Assembly: GCF_052118625.1 (NCBI RefSeq)
Contig: NZ_JBQKGW010000008.1
Coordinates: 46,466-110,465 of the forward strand
Length of the DNA: 64,000 nt
Direction of reading: 5' to 3'
DNA from: Porcincola sp945869225
GTDB taxonomy: Bacteria; Bacillota; Clostridia; Lachnospirales; Lachnospiraceae
The translations under genes were made by a program, and so were the position numbers. Below are positions 19,501 to 27,827 of the stretch, piece by piece (positions within the stretch are counted from its first letter, which is position 1; each line of letters opens with the position of its first letter). The notes beneath the pieces are model-generated. The model worked only from the letters and a program-made list of their open reading frames with translations. It ran no database searches and was not told the DNA's origin.

Positions 19501-20098
19501 GGCGAAGGCGCTGGAAGCTTCCCTGACCGGGATGGAATGTGTCTCCGGCATACCGGGTACGATCGGCGGGGCTGTTTTCATGAACGCGGGCGCTTATGGC
19601 AGCGAGATGAGGGACATCGTTGAATCTGTCCATGTGCTGACAAGGGATGGAAAGATTATCCGGCTTTCCAATGAAGACTGCCAGTTCGGTTACAGGATGT
19701 CCAGAATTCAGACGGAAGGCATGACGGTTCTGGATGTCAGTCTGAAGCTTGAGCCGGGCGATCCCTCGGCAATCCGTGAAAAGATGGACGATCTGAGGAC
19801 CAGGCGGGCTGAGAAGCAGCCGCTTGAATACGGAAGCGCAGGCTCCACATTCAAACGGCCGGAGGGCCACTATGCCGGAGCATTGATTGATGAAGCCGGC
19901 ATGAGAGGGTTTACGGTCGGAGGCGCGATGGTCTCGGAAAAGCATGCGGGCTTTGTCGTGAATGTTTCCGGGGCGACGGCGGAGGATGTGCGCGGGGTCA
20001 TCCGCAGGGTTCAGGAGGCTGTGATGGAGAAAAGCGGTGTAAAGCTTGAACCGGAGGTCCGGATGCTGGGGTTTGAAGATACGGAGGGCGAGGAATGA
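16559..20098 (+). CDS. YfhO-type multi-pass membrane protein fused in frame to MurB
   Basis: One uninterrupted frame of 1179 codons. Residues 1 to about 865 match the YfhO family: many membrane helices beginning with FLIGFAIPALIMLVGYV, the DSLHQYLPFYTEF loop near 65-77, and an extracytoplasmic domain from about 510 to 830 before a final helix. B. subtilis YfhO is implicated in lipoteichoic acid glycosylation. Residues about 872-1179 are a complete MurB (UDP-N-acetylenolpyruvoylglucosamine reductase): NGSNLLVSD, GIPGTIGGAVFMNAGAYG, AGSTFKRP and the terminal EPEVRMLG. No stop separates the two parts. The start 16559 follows AGGAAGGAG. The last helix ends with RRHRGEKK, placing MurB on the cytoplasmic side, where it acts. 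A lost stop codon with independent internal initiation at 19172 is the main alternative. Confidence 0.8.
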   Translation: MQTQTMTQKSAVFQAARTRKADRTAKAAGSGRWFLIGFAIPALIMLVGYVQIGVWPFGDGTVLIIDSLHQYLPFYTEFHEKLVHHSSLLYSFSAGLGYNFWATYAYYLASPLNFLIGLVPTANVCDFMDYLILLKVALCGGTMTWYLHRRNPKSGLLAPAFGTMYAVSFFMIGYYFNIMWLDSIAMLPLIMKGIEQIFGIGDGGRVSGRSDGRLYGAALFVALWCNYYIGFMLCLFSVLYVFVCLVYTGRMKPGLLLRRFLRFFWYSILAGGMGSIVLLPAYRALKASESMQSNTFPKVIKFYTDFVNLCLAHFAGIKPVNISNSQVGLNAYCGVSVMLLGILFLLDNRIALRRRIAKGVLAGFLFLSFSMNVLNYIWHGFHQQNGLPNRFAFIYIAIVLVMSFDAIADVPKLAVWRILAAGVIPISFAAAAWYLELGQDNEGNAYPVSAYEITFLLLCGYLVLLLVIRLYHIRRLVFSVLAGSILICESGVSAVWGVVCNDSVTRSIYLNDQKSYKTLVPQMHDNTWFRSEVDSQRMRDVTLFCGGNAVVMFNSTMQESVTNFCDRIGMESRTNKNGYNGVTKLMNDVLGIKYVLSAQGTGSTLYQFQKQTSDGNLTIYKNENALALGFMVNPEIRDWDISSGTPIDVQNDFVVKAAGLDPIYTLDRYLTMQNGEANEILIPDGKQVYAYLPERVAELKLTTPEFSKTYETFTDHLYVINAADGENLAQMTASTKLGSSAEAIIYTCPDSAEQAVVDKLRESELQNVSASGNVLTGDIDVKKAGVLLLTLPYDNGWRLYVDGKEEKLSEIGSCLMGADLETGQHAIRMVYIPEGFREGILLTIVSGILFALSLYLYSRRHRGEKKGFDRDMDDAKAYLSALCGEDAVAAGVPMSAYTTFRIGGPAALLVKPKTERQLADTILYLRRMELPYFVVGNGSNLLVSDAGYRGVIVRVAKNLSQIRIRGDIVEAQAGAMLSAVAAKALEASLTGMECVSGIPGTIGGAVFMNAGAYGSEMRDIVESVHVLTRDGKIIRLSNEDCQFGYRMSRIQTEGMTVLDVSLKLEPGDPSAIREKMDDLRTRRAEKQPLEYGSAGSTFKRPEGHYAGALIDEAGMRGFTVGGAMVSEKHAGFVVNVSGATAEDVRGVIRRVQEAVMEKSGVKLEPEVRMLGFEDTEGEE
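19172..20098 (+). other. murB: MurB domain, possible independent internal start of murB
   Basis: This is the MurB portion of the frame above. ATG at 19172 would give a 308-residue enzyme of normal MurB length starting MDDAKAYLSALCG. AGAAAGGA lies about 12 bases upstream and CAGGG only 2 bases upstream, so internal initiation is possible but not well placed. MurB uses FAD and NADPH to reduce UDP-GlcNAc-enolpyruvate to UDP-MurNAc in peptidoglycan precursor synthesis. murB-rapZ-whiA adjacency is common in Firmicutes, which supports the identification. Confidence 0.75.
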
Positions 20099-20946
20099 GA
20101 TTCGTGATCGTGACAGGGATGTCCGGTTCCGGAAAAACTGCCGCCCTCAAGATGCTGGAGGACGACGGCTATTTCTGCGTAGACAATCTCCCGCTGGAGC
20201 TGATCGGAAAGTTTGCCGAGCTGGCAGGCAATCCGGCGCAGGAATACAGCAAGGTCGCGGTCGGATTTGACTCCCGATCCATGCTGAGGGGACATTCGGT
20301 GGAGGATTTTTTCCGGACCATGAAGCCCTACAGTTACGAAATCCTGTATCTTGACTGCAGCGACCAGGAGCTGGTAAGACGGTATAAGGCGACCCGCCGG
20401 ATTCATCCGCTTGCCGGAACCGGACGGATTGAAGCCGGCATTGCAAAGGAACGGAAGCTTCTGGAACCTCTCAGACTTCGGGCGGACTATGTGATTGATA
20501 CCAGCGATATGCTGACGAGGCAGCTGCAGCAGGAGATCGGTCATATCTTCCTCGAAAATCCGGGAGAGGGCAGTCTGCTGATATCCATCCTGTCATTCGG
20601 GTTTAAGTTCGGGATCCCCTCCGACGCTGATCTGGTCTTTGATGTCCGTTTCCTTCCGAATCCGTTTTATGTCGAGGAGCTTAAGCACAAAACCGGAAAT
20701 GACAAGGACGTGCAGGCGTATGTCTGCCAGAATGGGGAAGCAGATACATTTCTGCAGAAACTGACCGATCTTCTCGAGTTTCTGATCCCGAAGTATGAGC
20801 TGGAAGGAAAGAGACAGCTGACAATCGCTGTCGGGTGCACAGGCGGCAAGCATCGTTCGGTGACGATGGCAAACCGTCTGAACGAATATTTTGAGACAAG
20901 CGGGAAGTATCCGGTGGTGCTGCTCCACCGGGACATTACCCGTTGA
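20095..20946 (+). CDS. rapZ: RNase adapter / nucleotide-binding protein RapZ (YvcJ)
   Basis: The 283-residue protein begins MRFVIVTGMSGSGKTAAL with Walker A GMSGSGKT at 8-15. The C-terminal half carries the RapZ signature: FGFKFGIPSDADLVFDVRFLPNP and the phosphate-binding-like IAVGCTGGKHRSV. In E. coli RapZ controls glmS through small RNA decay in response to glucosamine-6-phosphate. In B. subtilis YvcJ is linked to competence. The start overlaps the murB end by four bases (ATGA), indicating translational coupling. In many Firmicutes yvcK lies between rapZ and whiA; it is absent here. Confidence 0.96.
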   Translation: MRFVIVTGMSGSGKTAALKMLEDDGYFCVDNLPLELIGKFAELAGNPAQEYSKVAVGFDSRSMLRGHSVEDFFRTMKPYSYEILYLDCSDQELVRRYKATRRIHPLAGTGRIEAGIAKERKLLEPLRLRADYVIDTSDMLTRQLQQEIGHIFLENPGEGSLLISILSFGFKFGIPSDADLVFDVRFLPNPFYVEELKHKTGNDKDVQAYVCQNGEADTFLQKLTDLLEFLIPKYELEGKRQLTIAVGCTGGKHRSVTMANRLNEYFETSGKYPVVLLHRDITR

Positions 20947-20961
20947 GAACGGAGGAATACA

Positions 20962-21894
20962 ATGTCATTCTCCGGGGAAGTCAGGGAGGAACTGGCAGGC
21001 TGCACAGATACTGCCAGACATTGCAGGATTGCATTTCTTGGGGCTGTCCTGCACAGCTGCGGGGAATGCACCGGCGGTCTTGTCCGGATCCGGACAGAAA
21101 ACCGGTATGCGGCGGATGCCTGCGAGAGCTGCCTGGAGCGGACGCTGCCTGGAAGCTGTCAGAGAGAGACGGAAACGGATGAAGGAAAGCTTCCGGTATA
21201 CTGCATCAGAGTGAAGAACCGCCCGGACAGTCTTCAGCTGATGGAAGCTGTCCGGATGGAAGGCGCATATCCGGACGGAAGCTTCCGGGATTTTGTGGTG
21301 GACAGGCTGCTGCTTCAGAAGCTGTGCTGCCGGAAAGCCTACCTGAGAGGAATCTTTCTTCTGACCGGATCCGTAAGCAATCCGGAGAAGAGCTACCATC
21401 TGGAGCTCGTCTGTCCGGATCTGGAGGAGGCGGATCTGATCGTCTGGCTCATGCAGTCGCTGGGCTTTGATCCCCATGTCATCGGGCGGCAGAATCATCA
21501 GGTGGTGTATCTGAAGGAGGGCGGCCAGATCTCGGACTTTCTTGGCGCGATTGGCGCGACAAACAGTCTGATGAAGCTTGAGAACGCACGGATTGTGAGG
21601 GACATAGCCGGGACGGTAAACAGGCGGGTAAACTGCGAGACAGCGAATCTGATGCGGACCGTCGATGCGTCTGTCAGGCAGATCCGGGATATTCAGTACT
21701 TGAAAGACAGAGGAGAGCTCGAAAAGCTCCCGGAGAGTCTGAAGGCAGCCGCTGAGCTGAGGCTGAAATATCCGGATGCCACGCTCAGGGAACTTTCTGA
21801 GGCAAGTGTTCCGCCCGTCGGAAAATCCGGTTTCAATCACCGGCTGATGCGGCTGGGCAGGCTTGCGGAAAAGCTCCGGTCTGAGGAAGGATGA
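20962..21894 (+). CDS. whiA: DNA-binding protein WhiA
   Basis: The 310-residue protein has the WhiA layout: an N-terminal LAGLIDADG homing-endonuclease-like domain (SFSGEVREEL at the start, CRKAYLRGIFLLTGSVSNPEKSYHLEL near 120-145) and a C-terminal helix-turn-helix (VNCETANLMRTVDASVRQ, then LRELSEASVPPVGKSGFNHRL). WhiA is a sporulation transcription factor in Streptomyces and affects cell division and chromosome segregation in Bacillus. GGAGG lies upstream of the 20962 start, and the gene follows rapZ by 15 bases. The region before residue 60 is Cys-rich (CRIAFLGAVLHSCGECTGG), which is somewhat unusual, but overall length is normal. Confidence 0.95.
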   Translation: MSFSGEVREELAGCTDTARHCRIAFLGAVLHSCGECTGGLVRIRTENRYAADACESCLERTLPGSCQRETETDEGKLPVYCIRVKNRPDSLQLMEAVRMEGAYPDGSFRDFVVDRLLLQKLCCRKAYLRGIFLLTGSVSNPEKSYHLELVCPDLEEADLIVWLMQSLGFDPHVIGRQNHQVVYLKEGGQISDFLGAIGATNSLMKLENARIVRDIAGTVNRRVNCETANLMRTVDASVRQIRDIQYLKDRGELEKLPESLKAAAELRLKYPDATLRELSEASVPPVGKSGFNHRLMRLGRLAEKLRSEEG

Positions 21895-23124
21895 ATGGTT
21901 GATATGGCTTTGTACAATATAACCTTGTATCTGGCATTTGTGGCTGCGGGATTTCCTGCTGGCGTCTACAGCAGTATATGGACACAGATCAGCGGCGGAC
22001 TGACGGTTCCTGTTACCAGTATCAGCCTCTTGAGAGCGATGATTGCAGCAGGCGGCGTGCTGGCCTGTATTCTGTCTGTCAGAACCAGTCAGAAGCGGGA
22101 GAGAATCTTCGATCTGTGTCTGGCGGGCGTGAGTCTTGAGACCCTGGGGGTGATCGGGCTCGCCCTGTCAAGAATGTTCTGGCATCTTTGTCTCTGGTCG
22201 TTCGTACTCGGGCTTGGGCTTGGGATGAGCCTGACGCTTCTTTGCATCGTTGTCATCCGACATGATCAGAGGACGGTCATGCTCCAGTTTTCCGGGACAG
22301 GAGTGGGGGCATTTGCCGGAAGCTGGATCCTGTCAGCTGCCATGTCGCTTTCCGGAAGCTGGCGGACAGGCTGCGAGCTTCTGGGGCTTGTCCAGATCCT
22401 GACTGCCTTTCTGGCGTTTTTCATCCGAAGATCGCTGATAAAAGGGCAGGACATGCGGAGAAAACTGGATGACAGATCGAGAGAAATCGATATCTTTCGG
22501 GAACAGGAACGCCGGCGTATTCATGTGGATGAAGCCGGACTCAGGCGGGCAGAGAAGGAATACATCACCCGGTCAGCTTTCAGCTGCGCTGCCGCATTTC
22601 TTTCCGGGGTTCTGACGCTGTGCATGGTCCTCTGGCCGCAGAGCTACAGGGTGATCGAGACGGGGGCGGCACAGGAGATGACCGGATACGGCGTTCTGAT
22701 GGTGAGTCTTGGGATTGCGGCCGGCAGGGTGCTTGCGGGTGCGTTCCGGCCGGAAGGAAGGGTGTCAAGACTGATCTGGATGGGAACAGCCGGAGCGCTG
22801 CTTCTTCTGGAACAGTATCTGATTCACATCGGGGGACTCACAGATCGGGGGATGCTGTTCTTCCAGCTCTTTGAGGGCATAACGGTGGGACCGGTGTTTC
22901 CAAAGCTTCTGCTTCTGGATGACGTACGTCTCGACCGGGAGGCAGAGACAGCGCTTCTGTCCCTGCTTCCTGCCTTTGCACTCGGAGCTGTCATTGTTGT
23001 CACACCACTGACGCAGGCCCTGGTCGGAGCGGGACAGACACACTGGTTTCCGCTGTGGCTTCTTGTGGTGGCTGCCTGCCTTGGTGTTTGCCTGTTTTTC
23101 GGTGTAAAAGACGGGAAGGACTGA
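21895..23124 (+). CDS. Major facilitator superfamily transporter-like membrane protein
   Basis: The 409-residue protein has about 12 predicted hydrophobic segments in two halves. A Lys/Arg/Glu-rich cytoplasmic loop of about 45 residues lies near 180-225 (KGQDMRRKLDDRSREIDIFREQERRRIH region). The N-terminal half resembles the MFS fold (ITLYLAFVAAGFPAGVYSSIW; a loop with SVRTSQKRER like the MFS loop 2-3). No substrate motif can be read. The start is immediately after the whiA stop; ATG 21904 is an alternative and would begin MALYNITLYL. Position in the rapZ-whiA operon suggests co-transcription only. Confidence 0.7.
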   Translation: MVDMALYNITLYLAFVAAGFPAGVYSSIWTQISGGLTVPVTSISLLRAMIAAGGVLACILSVRTSQKRERIFDLCLAGVSLETLGVIGLALSRMFWHLCLWSFVLGLGLGMSLTLLCIVVIRHDQRTVMLQFSGTGVGAFAGSWILSAAMSLSGSWRTGCELLGLVQILTAFLAFFIRRSLIKGQDMRRKLDDRSREIDIFREQERRRIHVDEAGLRRAEKEYITRSAFSCAAAFLSGVLTLCMVLWPQSYRVIETGAAQEMTGYGVLMVSLGIAAGRVLAGAFRPEGRVSRLIWMGTAGALLLLEQYLIHIGGLTDRGMLFFQLFEGITVGPVFPKLLLLDDVRLDREAETALLSLLPAFALGAVIVVTPLTQALVGAGQTHWFPLWLLVVAACLGVCLFFGVKDGKD

Positions 23125-23134
23125 GAGGTGTCAG

Positions 23135-23791
23135 ATGGAACATTACGTGATCACTATATCGAGAAAGTTTGGCTGTCTCGGGCACGAGATCGCAGGGTGC
23201 CTCGGAGAACTGCTCGGGGTACCGGTGTATGACCGCAGCGCAGTCGAGGCACAGGTTCTCAGCACGGGGGCCGAAGCGCGCCTTCTGGCCGCCACACAGC
23301 TGGAGGAAGGCCGGAAAAAGGCACAGTTTCTGCTGTTCCGGAAAGAAGCGGACGGCGAGAAAGATCTTCGGGCACAGGTAATGTTTCAGGCACAGTCGGA
23401 GGCTTTGAAGTCCTTTGTGGAGAAAAGCTCCTGCATTATTCTGGGCAGAGGCGGCGATGAGGTCTTCAGAACATATCCGCGGTGCATGAATGTCTATATT
23501 TTTGCACCGGACGAGGTTCGCCTTCAGAACTGCGTCAGGATGCTGCACACGGACGAGGAGGCGGCGAGAGCCCTGATTCACAGGGAAGACAAAGCCAGGG
23601 AAGACTACAGACGCCAGTTCTGCAGCCACGCTTCGGATGTGACATATGGCCGTCATATTCTGATGGATTCGAGTCTGTTCGGTGCGGAGGAGAGTGCCCG
23701 GATTCTGGAACAGGCGGCGCGCTACCTGTTCAGCCTTCCGAAAGAGAATCAGGAGGACAGTTTGCATAAGGCAGGAGGAATGACGATATGA
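23135..23791 (+). CDS. Cytidylate-kinase-like family protein with altered P-loop
   Basis: The 218-residue protein begins EHYVITISRKFGCLGHEIAG and continues GVPVYDRSAVEAQ, which is the layout of the cytidylate kinase-like (Cytidylate_kin2/AAA_26) family common in Firmicutes and Bacteroidetes. Family members usually read SRxxGSGGRE at the phosphate loop; here it is KFGCLGHE, so the Ser and the second Gly of the loop are replaced. The later segment SSCIILGRGGDEVF near 90-103 and a lid-like Arg-rich region (VRLQNCVRML, REDKAREDYRRQF) are present. Catalytic competence is uncertain. The gene overlaps nrdR by four bases, so the two are coupled. RBS is GAGAGGTG. Confidence 0.78.
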   Translation: MEHYVITISRKFGCLGHEIAGCLGELLGVPVYDRSAVEAQVLSTGAEARLLAATQLEEGRKKAQFLLFRKEADGEKDLRAQVMFQAQSEALKSFVEKSSCIILGRGGDEVFRTYPRCMNVYIFAPDEVRLQNCVRMLHTDEEAARALIHREDKAREDYRRQFCSHASDVTYGRHILMDSSLFGAEESARILEQAARYLFSLPKENQEDSLHKAGGMTI

Positions 23792-24237
23792 AGTGCCCAT
23801 ACTGCGGGAGTGAAGATACCAGAGTGACCGATTCGAGACCAGTGGAGGAGAGCAATTCCATCCGGCGCAGACGGCAGTGCGACAGCTGCGGCAGGCGGTT
23901 TACAACTTACGAGAAGATTGAGACGATTCCGCTGGTTGTGATCAAGAAAGACCACACAAGGCAGCAGTATGACCGTGCGAAAATCGAGGCAGGTGTCATG
24001 CGGGCCTGCTATAAGCGGCCGATTCCGGTGGATGAGATCAAGAAGATGATCGACCGTGTCGAGACAGAGCTTTACAACCAGGGAGGCGGGGAAGTGAAGA
24101 GTGCCGAGATCGGAGAGAAGATCATGGACGGTCTGAAGGAACTCGATCCGGTCGCGTACGTCCGGTTTGCGTCTGTCTACAGGGAGTTCAAGGATGTCGG
24201 GACGTTCATGGACGAGCTGAAGAAAATTATCAACTGA
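23788..24237 (+). CDS. nrdR: Transcriptional repressor NrdR
   Basis: The 149-residue regulator senses ATP/dATP and represses ribonucleotide reductase genes. The N-terminal zinc ribbon has Cys3, Cys6, Cys31 and Cys34 (CPYC...CDSC), followed by the ATP-cone beginning VVIKKDHTRQQYDRAKIEAGV near residues 50-70. Length is exactly typical. It overlaps the upstream kinase-like gene by four bases. No ribonucleotide reductase gene is in the window, so its targets are elsewhere. Confidence 0.97.
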   Translation: MKCPYCGSEDTRVTDSRPVEESNSIRRRRQCDSCGRRFTTYEKIETIPLVVIKKDHTRQQYDRAKIEAGVMRACYKRPIPVDEIKKMIDRVETELYNQGGGEVKSAEIGEKIMDGLKELDPVAYVRFASVYREFKDVGTFMDELKKIIN

Positions 24238-24263
24238 AGGATGAAAGTTAAAGGTGAGCAGTC

Positions 24264-27200
24264 ATGAAAAATCGTCTGGAGCAGCTGCTGAACGGGCAGT
24301 TTGAGTATGATATTCCACATATGCAGCTCTCCGGGCGCACAGTCCGGATCGAGACGGAAGCAGGCGGGCACGCGAAGGGAGCCTTTGTTGTCACGCATCC
24401 GGGTGAGGGGAAGGTCCGGGGCTTTCTTCATTCAGATAATCCTCGGATTCTTCTGGAGAGCCCGGAGTTTTACGGGCATGAGAACATCGTCCGGTTTGAA
24501 TTTGACACAGAAGGACTTCTGCCGGGGGAGACGTCGCAGGGGACGATCTTCATCAGCTCCGGGCTCGGACAGGATGAAGTCCGGGTCACGGTTCATATCA
24601 AGGAACAGAAGGTACCGGAGCCTTACAATGAGCAGGAACTGGTCGATGCCGCGCGGAAGGATTTCGCGGCTGCTTCCGGGCTTTTCTCTTCCCCGGCATA
24701 CAGAACCCGGATGATGATGGCGGATGCGCCGGCAAGGGCACTGTACAGCGGCCTGGAAGGGGAGAAAAACCCGCTCAGAAGGCTCGAGGAGTTTCTGGTC
24801 GGGACCGGGGCGAAGGAAAGCGTCGACATCAGCTGCGACTGGACGGGACGAAAGCTGGTTAACCCGGAGGGGACGCTGAGGGAACCCATCCATCTGACTG
24901 CCAGTACCTGGGGGTATCTCGAGATCAGCATTTCATCGGATGCGCAGTTCCTGCGCCCCGAGAAAAAAGGACTCACAACGGAGGAGTTTGCAGGCGGAAG
25001 CTGCGAGGTCGGTCTGATCATTGATTCAAACTTTCTGCATGCCGGTAAAAACTACGGGCGCGTGACAATCCGGACCCCCTACAAGACGATGGAGCTCGAG
25101 GTGCGGGCTGACAGGATCGACGACGGGGACGCCAGAAGGCTTCACAGAGTCCGCTGCCTCATGCGTAAAAAGGCGCTGACGCTGTATCTTGATTACCGGG
25201 CGGGCAGAGTGGACCTTCATAACTGGGCAAGTCGGACAGACTCTGTTCTGAATGCCTACAGACGTGCGCAGGGAAGGGATGTCTACGCGGATCTGTTTTC
25301 GATTTTTATCCTTCAGGCAGATGGAAGAAGACGAGAGGCTGAGCGGCTGCTGTCTGAGCTGGAGAAGACCCCTCAGCGGCTGGACACACCGGACCGATAT
25401 GCCTTTTTTCTGTTCCTGACATCTTTTTTTACAAGAGACAGTGCATATCTGGATGATGTCCGAAAAGAGGTTCGGAGACTCACGGCGGAGAATCCGTCGA
25501 GCTGGCAGATTCGCTGGGTATGTCTGTATCTTTTCGAGGATGCGGCGGCCGGGGAGGAGCTGAGACTGGATGCCGTGACCAGACAGATCGAGCTTGGATG
25601 CAGCAGTCCTGTCATGTATCTCGAAGGTGCGCTTGCGCTGAGAAAGAAGCCGTCTCTTTTCCATGAGATCACGCCGGCGATCCGTCTGATCCTGAATTTT
25701 GCGGCCAGGCAGGGCCTTCTGACAGAGCAGCTGTCTCTGAAGCTTGCCTCGATCGAGCGGCGCAATCCTCACTACGACCCTGTTCTGTACAGAGTGCTGG
25801 CGGACTACGCACAGAAAAGCGGTGCCAGAGAGGCACTGACCGCTCTTTGCGCGATGGCAATCGAGGGCGGTCAGAAGAGCAGGCGGTTTTTCCCGCTTTT
25901 TCAGATGGCTGTTATGAAGGAAGTGTCTGTGACAGGCCTGTATGAGTATTATATGGATGCCTGCGAGGAGTACCGGATCGAGACGATGCCGGAGGTGATC
26001 AGACGCTATTTTGTCTACAACGATACGCTGGACTGGCACAAAAAGGCAAGGATCTTCCGGAATATGGCGGACGGAAGAAGGCAGATCCCGGGAATCTTCA
26101 ACAGCATGAGACCTGCGATTGGAACGTTTCTGACCGAACAGCTGGCCCAGAGCCACATTGACAACGATCTTGCAACGCTTTATTCGGAGTTTCTGACACG
26201 GCCGATGCTGACAGACCGGCTTGCCGCGAATCTGATCCGGCTTCTGTTCACCTACAGGGTGGAGTGCCTCAGCCCGGGGATGAAGAAAATTATTCTGGTG
26301 GACAGCCGGATGCAGCAGGAGCGGGAAGTGCCATTGAAAAATGCGGCAGCTCTTATCCGGATTTACTCTGATCAGACCAGAATTCTGCTGGGCGACGGTG
26401 AGGGAAAACGGTATGCCTCGACATCTCTGTATATGGCGGACCATTTCCTCGAGGATCCGAAGCTTCTTGAGATGTGCGCGGAGATTGTACCGGATGCCCC
26501 GGAGCTGGCCTTATTCTATACACTGAATACGGTCAGGGATCAGCCGGTCAGTGCAGCCAACCTGCGGTATTTCCGGAAGGCATCCGGGATGCGCAGACTG
26601 TCGGCGGATTATCGGAAAACCGTACGCAGCTGGCTGCTTGACTATTACACGAGAAATCAGGATGATCCGTCACTGGATGACTTCCTGAAGGAGCTGGATC
26701 TCTATGACTATGCGGATGCCGGTCTGGTGAAGCTTCAGGAACTGCTGACAGGCGGGGGACTTTACGAGGAAGCATACAGGCTTGTACTGAAGTACGGGCA
26801 CGACCATACGCCCCTCAGTCTTCTGGTCCGAATCTGTTCCCAGATGGTGCTGGAATCAGAATATCAGGAGGATGAGAAGCTGCTCGGATACTGCAGCAGC
26901 TGTTTCTTCTCAGGAAAATATGACAAAAATATCCTGTCCTACCTTCTGATGTATCCGGACGGATCCGTCCCGGAGATGAAAAAGCTGTGGAAGGCCGGGA
27001 AAGAGTACGGGCTCGATACGATGAAGCTGGAGGAACGCATCCTCTCCATGATTGTCTTTGAGCAGGAGGAAATGGAGGAGAGCGAGCCAATCTACGCTTC
27101 CTACCGGGCTTCGCTGGGGAACAGGCGGCTCTGTCAGGGGTATGTGATCCTGATGTCGTACAGGTACCTGGTTCGAAATCAGCCGGCGGACAATGTGCTG

Positions 27201-27797
27201 TTCGAGGATCTGCTTGCTGATTTTGAGCGGGGCGGGAACCTCCCGGATGTCTGTGCGCTGGCACTTCTGAAGCATCTTTCCGGACCTGGCAGCAGAAATA
27301 AAGCACAGGATGAGGCCTCCCGGAGGCTTCTGAAGCGATATGAAAACCGGAACATGAGATTTTCGTTTTTTGCTGCATTTCCAGAGCCGTTTCATGCTGT
27401 TTCCGGAATCAGGGAGAAGGTATTTTTCGAGTATACGGCTTCCCCGAAGAGCGTTGTGACGCTCAGCTTCAGAAGAAAGGGATCCGGGGAACCTTTCCAG
27501 ACCGAAACCATGCAGGATCTTTTCTGTGGAATACGTGTGCGGGAATTTATTCTGTTCGGCGCACAGGAGCTGGAATGCTTCACGGAGGAAGCACGGACTG
27601 ACGGAACACGGATTATCTCCGGGGTCCGCACCCTGAAGGCGGCTCCGATATCTGATGATGAGAAGGAGACCCGGTATGGGCGGCTGTCAGCGCTGTCAGA
27701 CGCACTGGCTCGCGGAGAGAGGGAAGAGGCAAGGAAGATCCTGATGGATCTCCGCCGCACGGAAACACTGACGGGGGAACTGTTTACACTGATCTGA
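24264..27797 (+). CDS. Giant cytoplasmic protein, DUF5717-like (Ig-like N-terminus, alpha-solenoid body)
   Basis: I recognise this only as resembling the large Lachnospiraceae DUF5717 family; function unknown. The 1177-residue product has no signal peptide or membrane segment. Residues about 10-110 and 190-278 look like beta-sandwich (Ig-like) modules, with alternating strands and turns (for example VRFEFDTEGLLPGE, and later GRVTIRTPYKTMELEVRAD). Residues about 290-1025 are a long run of amphipathic helices resembling TPR/alpha-solenoid repeats with many Leu-Tyr-Arg heptads. The last ~150 residues return to beta (FEYTASPKSVVTLSFRRKG). The start at 24264 has AAAGGTGAG upstream. It leads a three-gene operon with the next two genes. 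The shape suggests a scaffold rather than an enzyme. Confidence 0.8.
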   Translation: MKNRLEQLLNGQFEYDIPHMQLSGRTVRIETEAGGHAKGAFVVTHPGEGKVRGFLHSDNPRILLESPEFYGHENIVRFEFDTEGLLPGETSQGTIFISSGLGQDEVRVTVHIKEQKVPEPYNEQELVDAARKDFAAASGLFSSPAYRTRMMMADAPARALYSGLEGEKNPLRRLEEFLVGTGAKESVDISCDWTGRKLVNPEGTLREPIHLTASTWGYLEISISSDAQFLRPEKKGLTTEEFAGGSCEVGLIIDSNFLHAGKNYGRVTIRTPYKTMELEVRADRIDDGDARRLHRVRCLMRKKALTLYLDYRAGRVDLHNWASRTDSVLNAYRRAQGRDVYADLFSIFILQADGRRREAERLLSELEKTPQRLDTPDRYAFFLFLTSFFTRDSAYLDDVRKEVRRLTAENPSSWQIRWVCLYLFEDAAAGEELRLDAVTRQIELGCSSPVMYLEGALALRKKPSLFHEITPAIRLILNFAARQGLLTEQLSLKLASIERRNPHYDPVLYRVLADYAQKSGAREALTALCAMAIEGGQKSRRFFPLFQMAVMKEVSVTGLYEYYMDACEEYRIETMPEVIRRYFVYNDTLDWHKKARIFRNMADGRRQIPGIFNSMRPAIGTFLTEQLAQSHIDNDLATLYSEFLTRPMLTDRLAANLIRLLFTYRVECLSPGMKKIILVDSRMQQEREVPLKNAAALIRIYSDQTRILLGDGEGKRYASTSLYMADHFLEDPKLLEMCAEIVPDAPELALFYTLNTVRDQPVSAANLRYFRKASGMRRLSADYRKTVRSWLLDYYTRNQDDPSLDDFLKELDLYDYADAGLVKLQELLTGGGLYEEAYRLVLKYGHDHTPLSLLVRICSQMVLESEYQEDEKLLGYCSSCFFSGKYDKNILSYLLMYPDGSVPEMKKLWKAGKEYGLDTMKLEERILSMIVFEQEEMEESEPIYASYRASLGNRRLCQGYVILMSYRYLVRNQPADNVLFEDLLADFERGGNLPDVCALALLKHLSGPGSRNKAQDEASRRLLKRYENRNMRFSFFAAFPEPFHAVSGIREKVFFEYTASPKSVVTLSFRRKGSGEPFQTETMQDLFCGIRVREFILFGAQELECFTEEARTDGTRIISGVRTLKAAPISDDEKETRYGRLSALSDALARGEREEARKILMDLRRTETLTGELFTLI

Positions 27798-27827
27798 CCG
27801 GAAAGCCGGAGGGAGGAACCAGCATTG

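Noticed and set aside
25026..26444. 472-codon minus-strand frame opposite the giant gene
   Set aside because: Shadow of the + strand frame. The + frame has an RBS, operon context and continuous domain-like structure; the minus frame does not.
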